From the NCBI GenBank assembly GCA_904063045.1, contig CAJFCJ010000024.1:1037112-1101111 (forward strand): 64,000 nt of DNA. The letters run 5' to 3'. Below the pieces are notes generated by a model, which saw only the letters and a program-made list of their open reading frames with translations, had not been told where the DNA came from and made no database searches. This DNA is from Dimorphilus gyrociliatus (Eukaryota; Annelida; Polychaeta; Dinophilidae). Positions 11,978 through 23,831 of the stretch are shown here, in pieces (position 1 is the first letter of the stretch; the number at the start of each line of letters is the position of its first letter). The position numbers and the translations under genes were made by a program.

Positions 11978-12349
11978 TTATTTTTTTTTGGATTCGTACT
12001 TGTTATTATAATTGCAATAATTCTGCAAAAAGGTTACTGGTTTTAAATATTGGCTTGCTTGGGTGGAGGATTTGGGTTCTTCGTCAATACTTTTATCTGG
12101 CAAAATCGTCTTATTTGTAAAGGACAAGTTCAATAATTTATACAAATATGATATAAAATGAGCCATACCATCTTCTTGTATTAAGTTACTATGGTTTGTC
12201 TGATTTGGCTCGCTTCTACGAAATGAGACGTTCCTTTTAGTATTCCTACCATTACTTGCTTGAGATGTCATCGCCGTGCTTAATGGGTCCGACTGCGGAA
12301 AATCGCAGAAATTCTGATTATCCATTCCCTGACCTGCCCTAGCTCTCAT
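11978..12349 (-). CDS. Hypothetical 123-residue protein
   Basis: An intact frame from ATG 12349 to the stop at 11978, starting 92 bp after the TRIM-like gene stop on the same strand. The protein is polar and Ser/Asn/Gln-rich, with no signal peptide, membrane segment or recognisable domain. It has a basic stretch (NGRNTKRNVSFRR) and a Lys-rich end. It could be an independent small gene, an alternative 3' exon of the TRIM-like gene, or chance. Confidence 0.35.
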   Translation of the reverse strand: MRARAGQGMDNQNFCDFPQSDPLSTAMTSQASNGRNTKRNVSFRRSEPNQTNHSNLIQEDGMAHFISYLYKLLNLSFTNKTILPDKSIDEEPKSSTQASQYLKPVTFLQNYCNYNNKYESKKK

Positions 12350-12441
12350 CGGACAAGGCGTTCTTTTGATTTAATAAATATAAAAATAGTAAACAAAAGA
12401 AACAAAGAGAAAGCATCATTTACTAATAAACCCCTGTCATC

Positions 12442-14204
12442 TTAATTTTCTTTCATTTTCCCCCCATTTAAGAAAGCTAACCTTGAAGGCGATATATAAA
12501 TACGGATAGGCATTTCTGCTCCACATAGGCCAACAAACAACCGCTCATTTTTTTCGTTATACGTCACCACCAAAGGGGCGCAAAGTCTATCCTCGATACA
12601 AACGCATTCTCGTAAGCCGAATTCATTGACCTTGACAATTCTGTTATAGCCAGCTTCAACGAGAAGGAAACCGGACGGAAATTCACATGCACCTCTTGGG
12701 CAGCAATATCCGTCTATTCGCTTAAATATCGTCTTATAATCGACTTTACCGACCAGCCATACATTGTGATTATCGCTAATAATAGTTATTCTAGTGTGGG
12801 TGTTATTTGCCATCCATAGGCAAGTGGAATCTATAACGTTCATACTATCTGGCAGTTTTTCTTTACTCTCTAAACGAGCGCAACCCGGAGTCCATTCGCT
12901 TAATGTATAATAGCAATCGCCTTTTACTATACCAATAACAAGGACATCACCAGTAGATTGTATACAATGGCAACACTTGACATCGTCAAATTCACCAACA
13001 ATAATAGCTCTCCTTCTCAATACAATTCTATGTAAAGACCAACAACTCGACCCGCTCCTGGCAACGAAATAGAGACCACTGCCATCTTTAGTACAAGTAA
13101 CTGATATTACTTCACCGTTGAATAAATGGTACTTTTCACAGACGAAATTATTTTTGCTAACAGTAAACTCGGCCAATTCTTTGTCTGTGGCGACAATTAT
13201 ACCAATCGGGGTAGAACAAATGTCATTCGGTAGACCTTTTGAACAAAAATCACTATTTAATATAAAGCTATTAGGACCTGGTTTTGTCATTATGGGATCA
13301 TTAAAAATGGCTATTATTTTTGGTACGTCCATCCCAGTTTTGAGAATTCCATCTTCCTCAAAGCATACCTCTTTCCAAGGTGGTAATTCTGGAATGTCTA
13401 AATGCTCCGCGTCTAATCGTACTTGAACGCAAGCTTCTTTTGTTATTTCAATAAAAGGAGCCTCTCTTATTAAATAATCAACGTAATCAACTTTTTTTTC
13501 TATCAGATCCTTATATTCATTTATCATAATACATGCTTTATGAAGAGATTGGGCATATTTTTCTTCTACCTTCGAGACTTGCCTTTTTAAATCGTCCTCC
13601 TGAACTTCAATGGCCTCTATACATTCCTCGTAAGATTTCTTATGGGCATTTTTTAATTCTTCGGCATTAATACCGATCCTCCTATGAATTTCGCTAATGT
13701 ATTCTTGTAATTTTAAATCTCTTTTGTTTTCGATTTCTTCCAATTGAAAGCGAACTTTCCTAGATACGTCTTTGAGTGCATTTAGAACACCGCTTAACTC
13801 TTTTATTCGACAATCGGATTGTCGTCGAACATTTACTAAGAAATGAGTATCGTGGAATGCTACAATACAATTAGGACAAACTGGAGTATTGCAAGTTGCG
13901 CAAAAATTTTCGCATTTTTCATCATGCTGCCGGCAGGTTGTATACCTTGTATAGGCTGAAATGGTAGATTGATTCTTATCCGTTTTGTTCGTTTCGTTGT
14001 CTAATTCGTTATTAGCCTTGAACGTTTTAAAAGAACATATATTTTTATCAGATTATTTGTCGTTAATATATCTTAAAATAGCTAAATACTACGAAAGCTG
14101 AGAATAAATTACTAGTTTATATTTAAAAATTTTTTAAGGAAATAATAGGAAATATTTACTTCCGGTTTATTCTGCATGTCATTATAGGTCTTTCCCAAAG
14201 ACAT
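12442..14204 (-). CDS. TRIM-like protein: B-box, coiled coil, propeller-like C-terminus
   Basis: Exon 1 (14204-14160) encodes MSLGKTYNDMQNKPE and ends at a GTAAAT donor. Exon 2 (14016-12442) continues in phase, giving about 539 residues. A complete type 2 B-box is visible as C43, H46, C54, C57, C62, C65, H70 and H73, with the family spacing. A long charged coiled coil spans roughly residues 85-195. The C-terminal 330 residues contain NHL-like strands (VEAGYNRIVKVNEFGL; NEKNERLFVGLCG). No RING finger precedes the B-box, so ligase activity is not supported. TRIM/NHL proteins of this layout act as scaffolds or in RNA binding. The exon 2 acceptor (cgttcaag) has a poor pyrimidine tract, so the 5' exon is less certain than the body. 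Confidence 0.75.
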
Positions 14205-15017
14205 TTTTTTTATCGACTAAAACATAAGAGCATCTTATTAAAACATGAAGAAAGATATGATATTTTAATATTCTACTAATTAAATAAATACGTATATAAA
14301 GTTATTAAAAACTAACTAAACTCTTGTTCCTTTGACATTTTGAGGATTTATCATTGTTCTATAAAAGGGAAAAAAACAAACATTTTAGAATTATTATTTT
14401 TTAAAATAGGTTAAAAAGAATACTATTTGTTACCTTTGATATTTTCTTAGACTCATCATCCTTATTTTAAAATTGCGTAGTTATAAATATTTCTATTTTA
14501 TTGCCGAATACAAACCTTTAACTTTAGTTCTTTTTGTCTTTGTAATCCTAAATGTTTACGTTTTAATTTTAATAAAGTCTCCCATTTTCAAACAGTTTCG
14601 TATAAATCGTAAATTATTTACCTTTATCCGATTTTCTATGCATTAAAGTTAATAAAGTATATTAGGATAATTTCTTTTTTAGAAAATTATGAATAAAATA
14701 GTAGATAATGTAGAAAACACTCCTGAAATATTATCGGATCTTTTTTTTTTGCTATAGATTAATAAATTTATTTAAATATTTAAATTTTTTTAAAGTTATC
14801 ATTAAAAAGCATGATTGCGTACCTTCTAGAACGTTTTATAGTATTTTATTGATATAATATTTCGAGATAAAAAGAAAAAGCTGCTTTTTGGAATATTCAA
14901 TAGATAATTAAAGAAGCTACTTAAACTTATTTTCTTATTTTATTGATATTAAACAGATAGTCGGGTAATGTGATTTATAATCGCTATTTTTAAGTATCGC
15001 GCAAGGAAGCTAGCTTG
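14205..15017. other. Intergenic, between divergent genes
   Basis: AT-rich sequence between the TRIM-like start (-) and the ETHE1 start (+). Nothing coding is seen. The right edge becomes GC-richer as the ETHE1 promoter begins. Confidence 0.5.
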
Positions 15018-15030
15018 ACGCATGCGCACA
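15018..15030 (+). promoter_or_regulatory. NRF-1-like palindrome upstream of ETHE1
   Basis: GACGCATGCGCAC at 15018-15030 contains the GCATGCGC core of an NRF-1 / alpha-Pal site. It lies about 116 bp before the ETHE1 ATG, in a locally GC-rich patch that also holds GTGCGCACG at 15039. NRF-1 commonly drives nuclear genes for mitochondrial proteins. Its use here is inference from motif and position. Confidence 0.45.
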
Positions 15031-15145
15031 ACACTAAAGTGCGCACGTAAACAAATGCTAGTGGCACGTAATCGATAGAACAGAGTCACATTGTCGGTTA
15101 GATATTTAAGATTGAAATTCATACCTCGTTCCTCCAGACATCGAA

Positions 15146-16528
15146 ATGATGAAATCTAGTGCTCATTTAATGCGTGCTATGCGCAATATTTCTAAATCAT
15201 TAAATTATAAAAATAAGCGTTTCTATGGGGCAGCCTCTCAAGGTGATCACATCTTTCGCCAGGCAAGTAATATTGAATAGCTAATTACACGTTATACTGA
15301 TAGTATATGTTTCTTTTGATCTCCAATGCATAATATAGTTATTCGACATAAGAACGTTTACGTATACCTATCTTATTGCTGATAAGACCTCAAAGGACGC
15401 TGTTTTAATTGATCCCGTACTGGAACAGACTGACAGAGACGAAAGCATTTTGAAGCAGCTAGGCTTAAATCTTATCTACGCAAGTAAAATATCTAACGTT
15501 TGAATTGAAGCATTCAGCAATTATTCAGTATTATACAATATTATTTAGACTGTATATATGTATATATGGATGAATACTATAACTATATATAAATCTGACA
15601 TGTATTTATATATAGTAGTGATTAGATGAATAAGCTGATATGCTAAATATAATAAGCAAGATCAACACTAATGAGTTCTTTTTATTTTCTTCTCATAATA
15701 GTTAATACGCACGTTCACGCTGGTAAGTTAAAATAATTATATATTTTCATTCTTTGACAAAATTTTGTCTGCTTCTCTTCACTCTTTTGTTCAATTTTAT
15801 ACTCCATTGCTCTTTCCTAATTATTCTTTTTATATCACTTAACTTTAAATGTAGATTACACATGGCTGTATTCTAAAGTCTTGTAGCCTTCATCCTTTTT
15901 ATGGTTTTTAGGCAATGTCCTTCTATGACCTTCAATTTGCAATCTTTAAATATTTATAATTTTGATAGATCACGTAACTGGTAGTGGTGAGTTGAAAAAA
16001 CGCTTTCGAAACTGTCAAAGTGTGATATCGAAAGCTTCCAATGCGAAAGCTGATATACACTTAGAAAATCTCAACTCTCTACCTTTTGGAAGCACCGCCC
16101 TAGAAGCTAGAAATACTCCTGGACATACGAATGGTTGCATGACTTTTGTATGGCATGACGGCGAAATGGCTTTTACAGGTGATGCTCTCCTCATAAGAGG
16201 ATGTGGTCGTACTGATTTCCAAGAGGGAAATTCAGAAACATTGTACAACTCGGTCCATTCCCAGATTTTGTCCTTGCCTAAAAATTGGTTGCTATATCCT
16301 GGTCACGATTACACAGGTAACACTTAAATATTTAACTCTTTTCGTTTCACACTTAGTGTTTTCATTTAAGGCCAAAGTGTAACGACAGTGGAAGAAGAAT
16401 TAATAAACAATCCACGCTTACGGCAGCCAATTAAAGATTTCGTTAAGTTTATGGAAGAATTAAAGCTACCATATCCGAGAGAAATTGAAAGAGCCCTACC
16501 CCTTAATATGGTTTGTGGGCTTCAATAG
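15146..16528 (+). CDS. ETHE1: ETHE1, mitochondrial persulfide dioxygenase
   Basis: Five exons (15146-15262, 15339-15483, 15702-15722, 15969-16316, 16371-16528) join in phase to 262 residues, against about 254 in mammals. ETHE1 oxidises glutathione persulfide to sulfite in the mitochondrial matrix during sulfide detoxification. The metallo-beta-lactamase motif THVHADH is present (H91, H93, D95, H96). The three iron ligands of the family correspond to H91, H147 (TPGHTNG) and D166 ([16 protein letters not shown]). The C-terminal YPGHDYTG is conserved. The first 25 or so residues are basic and rich in Ser, Asn and Met with no acids, like a presequence. Intron 1 starts CAG|GCAAGT, a GC-AG donor. 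Exon 3 is a 21-nt microexon carrying most of the metal motif. It is a single gene, transcribed away from the TRIM-like gene and convergent with RPL3. Confidence 0.93.
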
Positions 16529-16691
16529 AAATATAAAGATGCATGGGTTGAAAGCGAAAGTGATTTTTGGACATCTCGAAATTGTTTTACATAGTCGCCA
16601 GTTTTTTAAATAATCATTGAAATTAATAAAATTATTTTGTCAATTTGCCGTTGTATTCAAGAAAGCAAAAACTTCCACATAACTTTTAACC

Positions 16692-18604
<1,913 letters not shown>

Positions 18605-18621
18605 AACGAACGATGTCACGT

Positions 18622-18630
18622 GGAAAAAGG
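18622..18630 (-). promoter_or_regulatory. TOP-like start of RPL3 mRNA, with E-box
   Basis: On the minus strand CCTTTTTCC lies 18-26 nt before the RPL3 ATG. This matches the terminal oligopyrimidine motif that begins ribosomal-protein mRNAs and puts their translation under growth control. CACGTG (18617-18622) directly follows it. Upstream are TGACGTGATC and ACCGGAAGTAG, an ETS-like site. The exact start site is inferred. Confidence 0.55.
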
Positions 18631-19013
18631 ACGACCGGATCACGTCAACGAGAGTCTACGAGAAATAACTACTTCCGGTTATATTTTCGCGGGTTAGGAT
18701 TTAATTTTTAGAATTTTCGAATACTGACTTCCTTAACAGAATGAAATATCTATTAACAGAATTTAAGAAAATATAATTAAATTAATGAAGAAACTGCAAT
18801 AAGCCTAATTTACTTGAAATTTTAACTGAAAAACCAAAGTTTTTTAAAATAGAGCGATAATAAAGTAGTCGGAGAGAATTGATACAATCATTTCTCATAT
18901 ATTACAAAATATATAACATAATTAGATGATTTTTTAAAAAATTAAACATCATATGAGGAGAATTATATTGATTTTAACAAATTCATTGAAAGAGTCATTC
19001 TGAATAGTTTGAT

Positions 19014-20686
19014 ATGTCGTCAATTCATATTGTGGATGATCATGATAGAGTTTGTATTTGCCTTTAGAACAGAAACCAAAATAAATTTGACAGCTGACAA
19101 ATAAATCTTGAAAATGTTAAATCTAAACTAATAAATGTTTATTAAAGGCGTTGGAAGTTATTTACAAAGAAATAGGATCAAAAAGAATTCCTTTCGAAGG
19201 TCTGGTTTTAGTTCATTTTGATGCTCATCCTGACTTGTTGATTCCCGCTATAAAGGCAAATGATATTTATAATAAAGATATTGTATTCCAGTTGAGTATT
19301 ATTACTGTCAAAAATTTGTATTATTCTCAAACCGTAAGCAGATAATGAATTTTGTTATATAAATGCAGTCAAAATATGTAGATAGGAGGAGTCTTTTAAC
19401 AATAGTAACGACTTGAATTATAGAAACACAGATATTGCAAGCTGGATAATTCCAGCTACATATGCTGGTCATATTAAAAAAGTAATATGGCTAAAACCAC
19501 CTTGGGTCGAAGATCTTTTTGGAGGATTCTGTTCATTTCAAGTTGGAAAACATAGAGATACCGGAGATATCAGGTTCGTAATTAGTTTAATCGAATTTGT
19601 ATTTATAACTGTGAGTAGCTCAGCAAAGGCCAGTGAAAGAATATGACCTATCTCTTCTTCAATATCGAATAATTGATAATATAGGAGTAGTAACGCTGAA
19701 TATCTTTTTTTTTCCAAAGGGTTTCTTGCGAAAGTGAATACTTTATTCAGGAATTGTTCTACTCACCAAAAGATGAATTAGTTAATAGGAGATCCGTTGA
19801 TATTGAAGAATTTACAGTCAATTCAGACAATCTAAAAGATATTACTGAATGTATAAGAAAAGAGAATCAAGAACACTTGTTACTCGATATTGACCTTGAT
19901 TTTTTCAGTACATTAAACCCTTTGAAAAATCTCTTTGGTCTGGAGCTATTTAGTTTCCTAAGTGAGAAATATAGATGCGAATTTCCACAGTCTCTGGTAC
20001 ATTACTTTAAGTATTTAGAACTAGTAAACTGCACTGCACTCATAAATCTAATTATATCTTACTTGTTTATTGAATTTTTTAGCAACCTTTGGAAAAGGTT
20101 CAACAAAGAAGAGAGCAATTAAACATTTTATGGAATTGGATGTTGAAAAATCATACAACTAATTTTAAAGATGCTCATCTAAACGATGATATGTACGAGT
20201 CTTTTTTTATAAATTATAACCTAATTTATGTAAAAATGTTATGATATTTATTCAATTTTGATTCTTAACAGGAAAAATAAATTAACTTATCTTATTAATA
20301 AGAATGGATTGGAATGGGTTCATCATACTGCAATGGCTTGTGACGATAATAATCCCTTACCCGAACATTTAAGTTCAGAAAGCGAAATTGAAGAAATGGA
20401 AAAACATTTTGAGTTCATTATTCGTAAAACGTTTCGTAAAGAAAATCAGTCTTTAATAACTGTAGCTAGGTAATTATATATATGCTATATTTATATATGT
20501 ATATATAAATGTATATAATAAAATATACATATATATATATAACTTATAAACATCCAATAATGATTCTACAGATCGTGCGATGATGAGTATACGCCAAAAA
20601 ACCAAGTTGACTTCATACAGGAGAAAGTGTTAAACGTTTTAAAAAATTGTTTAAATGTTCAACAGATAAATAATCTTTACGATTAA
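19014..20686 (+). CDS. UPF0489 family protein (C5orf22-like)
   Basis: Seven exons (19014-19049, 19148-19295, 19432-19573, 19720-19996, 20083-20192, 20272-20469, 20572-20686) join in phase to about 341 residues. They match the UPF0489 family (human C5orf22), whose biochemical role is not established. Conserved segments are [67 protein letters not shown] and [11 protein letters not shown]. The HFDAHPDL and DIDLDFFS motifs suggest an acidic/histidine metal site, but that is inference. The exon 2/3 junction was chosen so that LNIASW matches the family LSIENW; an acceptor 11 nt upstream is out of phase. The exon 4 donor could be CTG|GTACAT (used) or the in-phase CTA|GTAAAC slightly downstream. Introns are about 50-150 bp. 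Confidence 0.88.
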
Positions 20687-21492
20687 CTAATAAAAAAAAA
20701 TCAAAACTTTATTGTTTTATCTTCTTTATAGAATAAAGATATAAAAAATCTTATACATTTGTTGATAATTTAATATGTTTTTGGAAAGATGAAAAGTGTG
20801 TTTCAGTAGTAAGTATCTAAGCTCACTGTCAATGACTATCTTAAAGGCAAAGTGTCATGAATTTTTTTCGCTTTTATCTTACATTTCGTATAAACAATTA
20901 AAGAGTAAATATATCTGCTTTTGTTTGCAATATCCAATAATAAGATAGGTTACAAATATATTGTATCCTAACTGTTTATCCTGTATTTAGCAGAATCAAT
21001 AATAGGATAACTTTATCAATGTGATATTAATTCACTTTAATTCACTTATTTATCAAATTTAGGCGAGTGTTTCCTTTTTTTTACGTCTAATTAATATTAC
21101 ATCACACTAATTGTTAGTTGTGTTATCACTATTCTTTCTAGTAGTCCTTATATTGATTGAATTATATCTTTAATACCTTTTTTCGTACTGTTACGTAACG
21201 AGAATAAATAATCTGAGTCATTGGTTCAAAGTTTAAAGTTGTTTAGAGTTTTGTGTGTTGAACTGCGAATTTTTATTAGTATACGTTATAGAATCTGTCA
21301 AATTCGTCTTGAAAAAGACGTAAAAATATTAATTGATTAGTTAATTGACGGATTGATTTAGCCAGGTAAAGTTAGAGTTTATTTTTAATGCTTTGCGTAT
21401 AAAATACCTAAGATTTATCAGTCATATTTTAAGATTATCTTTAAATAATCTATAAGAGAAATAAATCCGTAGGTTAAAAATAAAGTATTGTA
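20687..21492. other. Intergenic stretch
   Basis: AT-rich sequence between the UPF0489 gene and the tail-anchored protein gene. No exon is recognised. The last 100 bp probably form the 5' UTR and promoter of the downstream gene. Confidence 0.5.
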
Positions 21493-22222
21493 ATGGCTGA
21501 AGGAAGAGAACCTGAAAATTATGAACAATCTAGTCGTCTGAAAGCTTTAGACGGTTTAAGGAAAACGGATATTATTGAAGAAATCGATAATAGAAGATTG
21601 GGCTATGAACAAGAAGGAGATTACGATGTAAAATTTCAAAGAGCCGACTCAGATGATGGTCAAGAAGTGGTATGGTTTGAAAAAGAAAATGGCGTTGGCA
21701 TATCAGATAAACCGCAAAGTAATTAATTTTGTTTTCAACGAAAGTTTAAAGATCCATGTATTACAAAAGCATCTATTAGTTATTATATGTATATATAAAA
21801 TATTTATAATATATATATCTCTATAGTAATCATTATTACGTTGGCTTGGCCAAAAACTAATTACACTTTATCTTATTAGGGAAATGGAAGGATATTGACG
21901 TCAGTCCGGCAGCCAAATTATATAAAGCGGACAGTGATCAAGACCTCCTCCTAAATAAGTCAAAAATGCAAAGAGCATATCATAGGGTACGAAAAAATTT
22001 ACATAATAAAACATTACATTTATATACATTATCTGAGCTAATTATTTAATGCTCTTTATTCATCATTGACAGACAAAGAGGACTGTAACTTCCTCCCACT
22101 ACTGCCAGTTTTGTCGATCTCTTTGTGAACGCCATCGTTGGCTTATGGGTTCAATTGTTGCGATACTAATTATACTTATGTACTGTCTAATTATTATAAT
22201 TATTGTAAAATCGTTAGGATAG
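21493..22222 (+). CDS. Predicted tail-anchored protein, 160 residues
   Basis: I do not recognise the family. Three exons (21493-21718, 21880-21986, 22073-22222) join in phase to 160 residues. The N-terminal 110 residues are acidic and soluble (MAEGREPENYEQSSRLKAL; VKFQRADSDDGQEVVWFEKE). A short Cys-containing basic segment (HYCQFCRSLCERHRW) precedes a single very hydrophobic helix, LMGSIVAILIILMYCLIII, that ends about four residues before the stop. This is the layout of a tail-anchored membrane protein facing the cytosol. The acidic WF-containing region is repeated loosely in exon 2 (KWKDIDVSPAAKLYKADSDQ compared with VKFQRADSDD in exon 1). ATG 21493 is preceded by stops in frame. Confidence 0.7.
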
Positions 22223-23772
22223 ATGCAAAAAAATACAGTTACAAACTGTTGTAATATTGGGACATTCTATTATATCTATATACTGTGTATGTATACTGTA
22301 TGTAGAGGATATAAATTATATCTATAATAGTATTTCGATATTTATATACATTGCTTTGTAAAATATGCGAAGAAAAGAAATAGCATTCTTACAGAATGAT
22401 TATGGGCAATATTTGTTAATTTATTTAGTATCAATATCTTTAATTGACAGCTAATCTCTCTCTCTCTCTCTCTTTACGGTCAAGGTTTGATACATTGGAA
22501 AGTTTTCTAAATATAGATTGGAAATTTATTAGGATTACTACAGATAGAATATTATTTTAGAGAAATAGTTAAAAATAAATTAATTTGATACATAGTCAAT
22601 AGTTATGAAAAAAGTTTCCGTTCACGATTTATCGGCAAAACTATGTATATAGGTGTTGATTTTCTTTTTGTTATGGCTAGCTACATACTCTTCTCTCTTT
22701 CTTCCTATTGATACAATTGCTATTTAAAGGATAATCCGAATCATCTTTATTTCTATCAATGTTTTTTTATAACGTAAGTGTAAGTAAAAAAGGAAATATA
22801 TTATTGAATATGAAATTATTTATTTAACTCTATTTGACAGTGTTACTAAAAAAGACATAAGCAAATTTATTTTATTCAACCTACTTCCGGTAGCGTCACC
22901 TTGCCTTTTTTTTATCGTCTAGATAAAAAATTGCCTAGGTCGGAAAAGGGCAGGATATAAACTTAATTATTGCGTAATGACAACTGAAAGAGTTTCGCAG
23001 AAAGAAATTATGTTTTTCTTTTGGGAATTCTTCACATAAAAGTCCGTTTTGCAGACATATATACTGTATATATTTATAATAAAAATATGTCTACCCTTGC
23101 TATACTGAACAGTTTGAAGAATGGAAGGATTGTTATGTCCATTTCGTGTATCAAATACAAAATAAACTGTTTAAAAAGTTAATAATATCCAATAAATAAA
23201 CTAACAATTACAAAACTATTATTAAAGTATATTAAAGAATTATATTAGTATCTATATCTTTGAATATATTAACTGTTAATAATAAGAATTTTTGTTTCTT
23301 TTTCTTAAACTGGGCCAAATTTAAAAAAATTCTGACTAATACAAATCACGAGTTGTCTCTATAAGATTATCAACTTATTCCTGGAATAGTAAAAAAGCTA
23401 GAGAATATTCCTGTTTAAAATCATGAAAATAATAGCTGACTAAGTATGAATTAGTGAAACGTTGAAAAAAATTAACAAGACTATAAGAAATGAAGGAGAC
23501 TACAAAAGGCAAACATCCTTGTTTGATCTTTTAGTCTAATTCATTAACTTTATATTTCACATGCTTAAGTTAGAAAAGGGTAAATAGTTGTAATCCATTT
23601 CGTTTGTTACTTTTTGTAAATGAACAATTTTATAGTGTTGTTTAACAAATGAGAATATTTTTAATTGAAAAATTAACTCATTTGTTGATTTCTCTAGGTA
23701 GACTACCATTTTTAGGATGATTGTATTCGTACATATTATAAATGCGCATTATGTTAATTAGACAAGGAATAA
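22223..23772. other. Intergenic stretch
   Basis: AT-rich, with a (TC)n run at 22456-22475 and a short GC-richer patch near 22885-22955 containing TTCCGGTAGCGTCACC, which may be a promoter or exon edge. No coding frame is supported. Confidence 0.5.
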
Positions 23773-23780
23773 TATAAATA
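23773..23780 (+). promoter_or_regulatory. TATA box of the peptide-precursor gene
   Basis: TATAAATA lies 52-59 bp before the ATG at 23832. That leaves a 5' UTR of about 25-30 nt if initiation is about 30 bp downstream. Confidence 0.5.
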
Positions 23781-23831
23781 CGAGAGATTTCCCCATACAA
23801 CGGCAATTCGGCGATATCTAGGAGAAGGAAC

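Noticed and set aside
13118-13426. Plus-strand frame inside the TRIM-like gene
   Set aside because: Shadow of the minus-strand coding exon.
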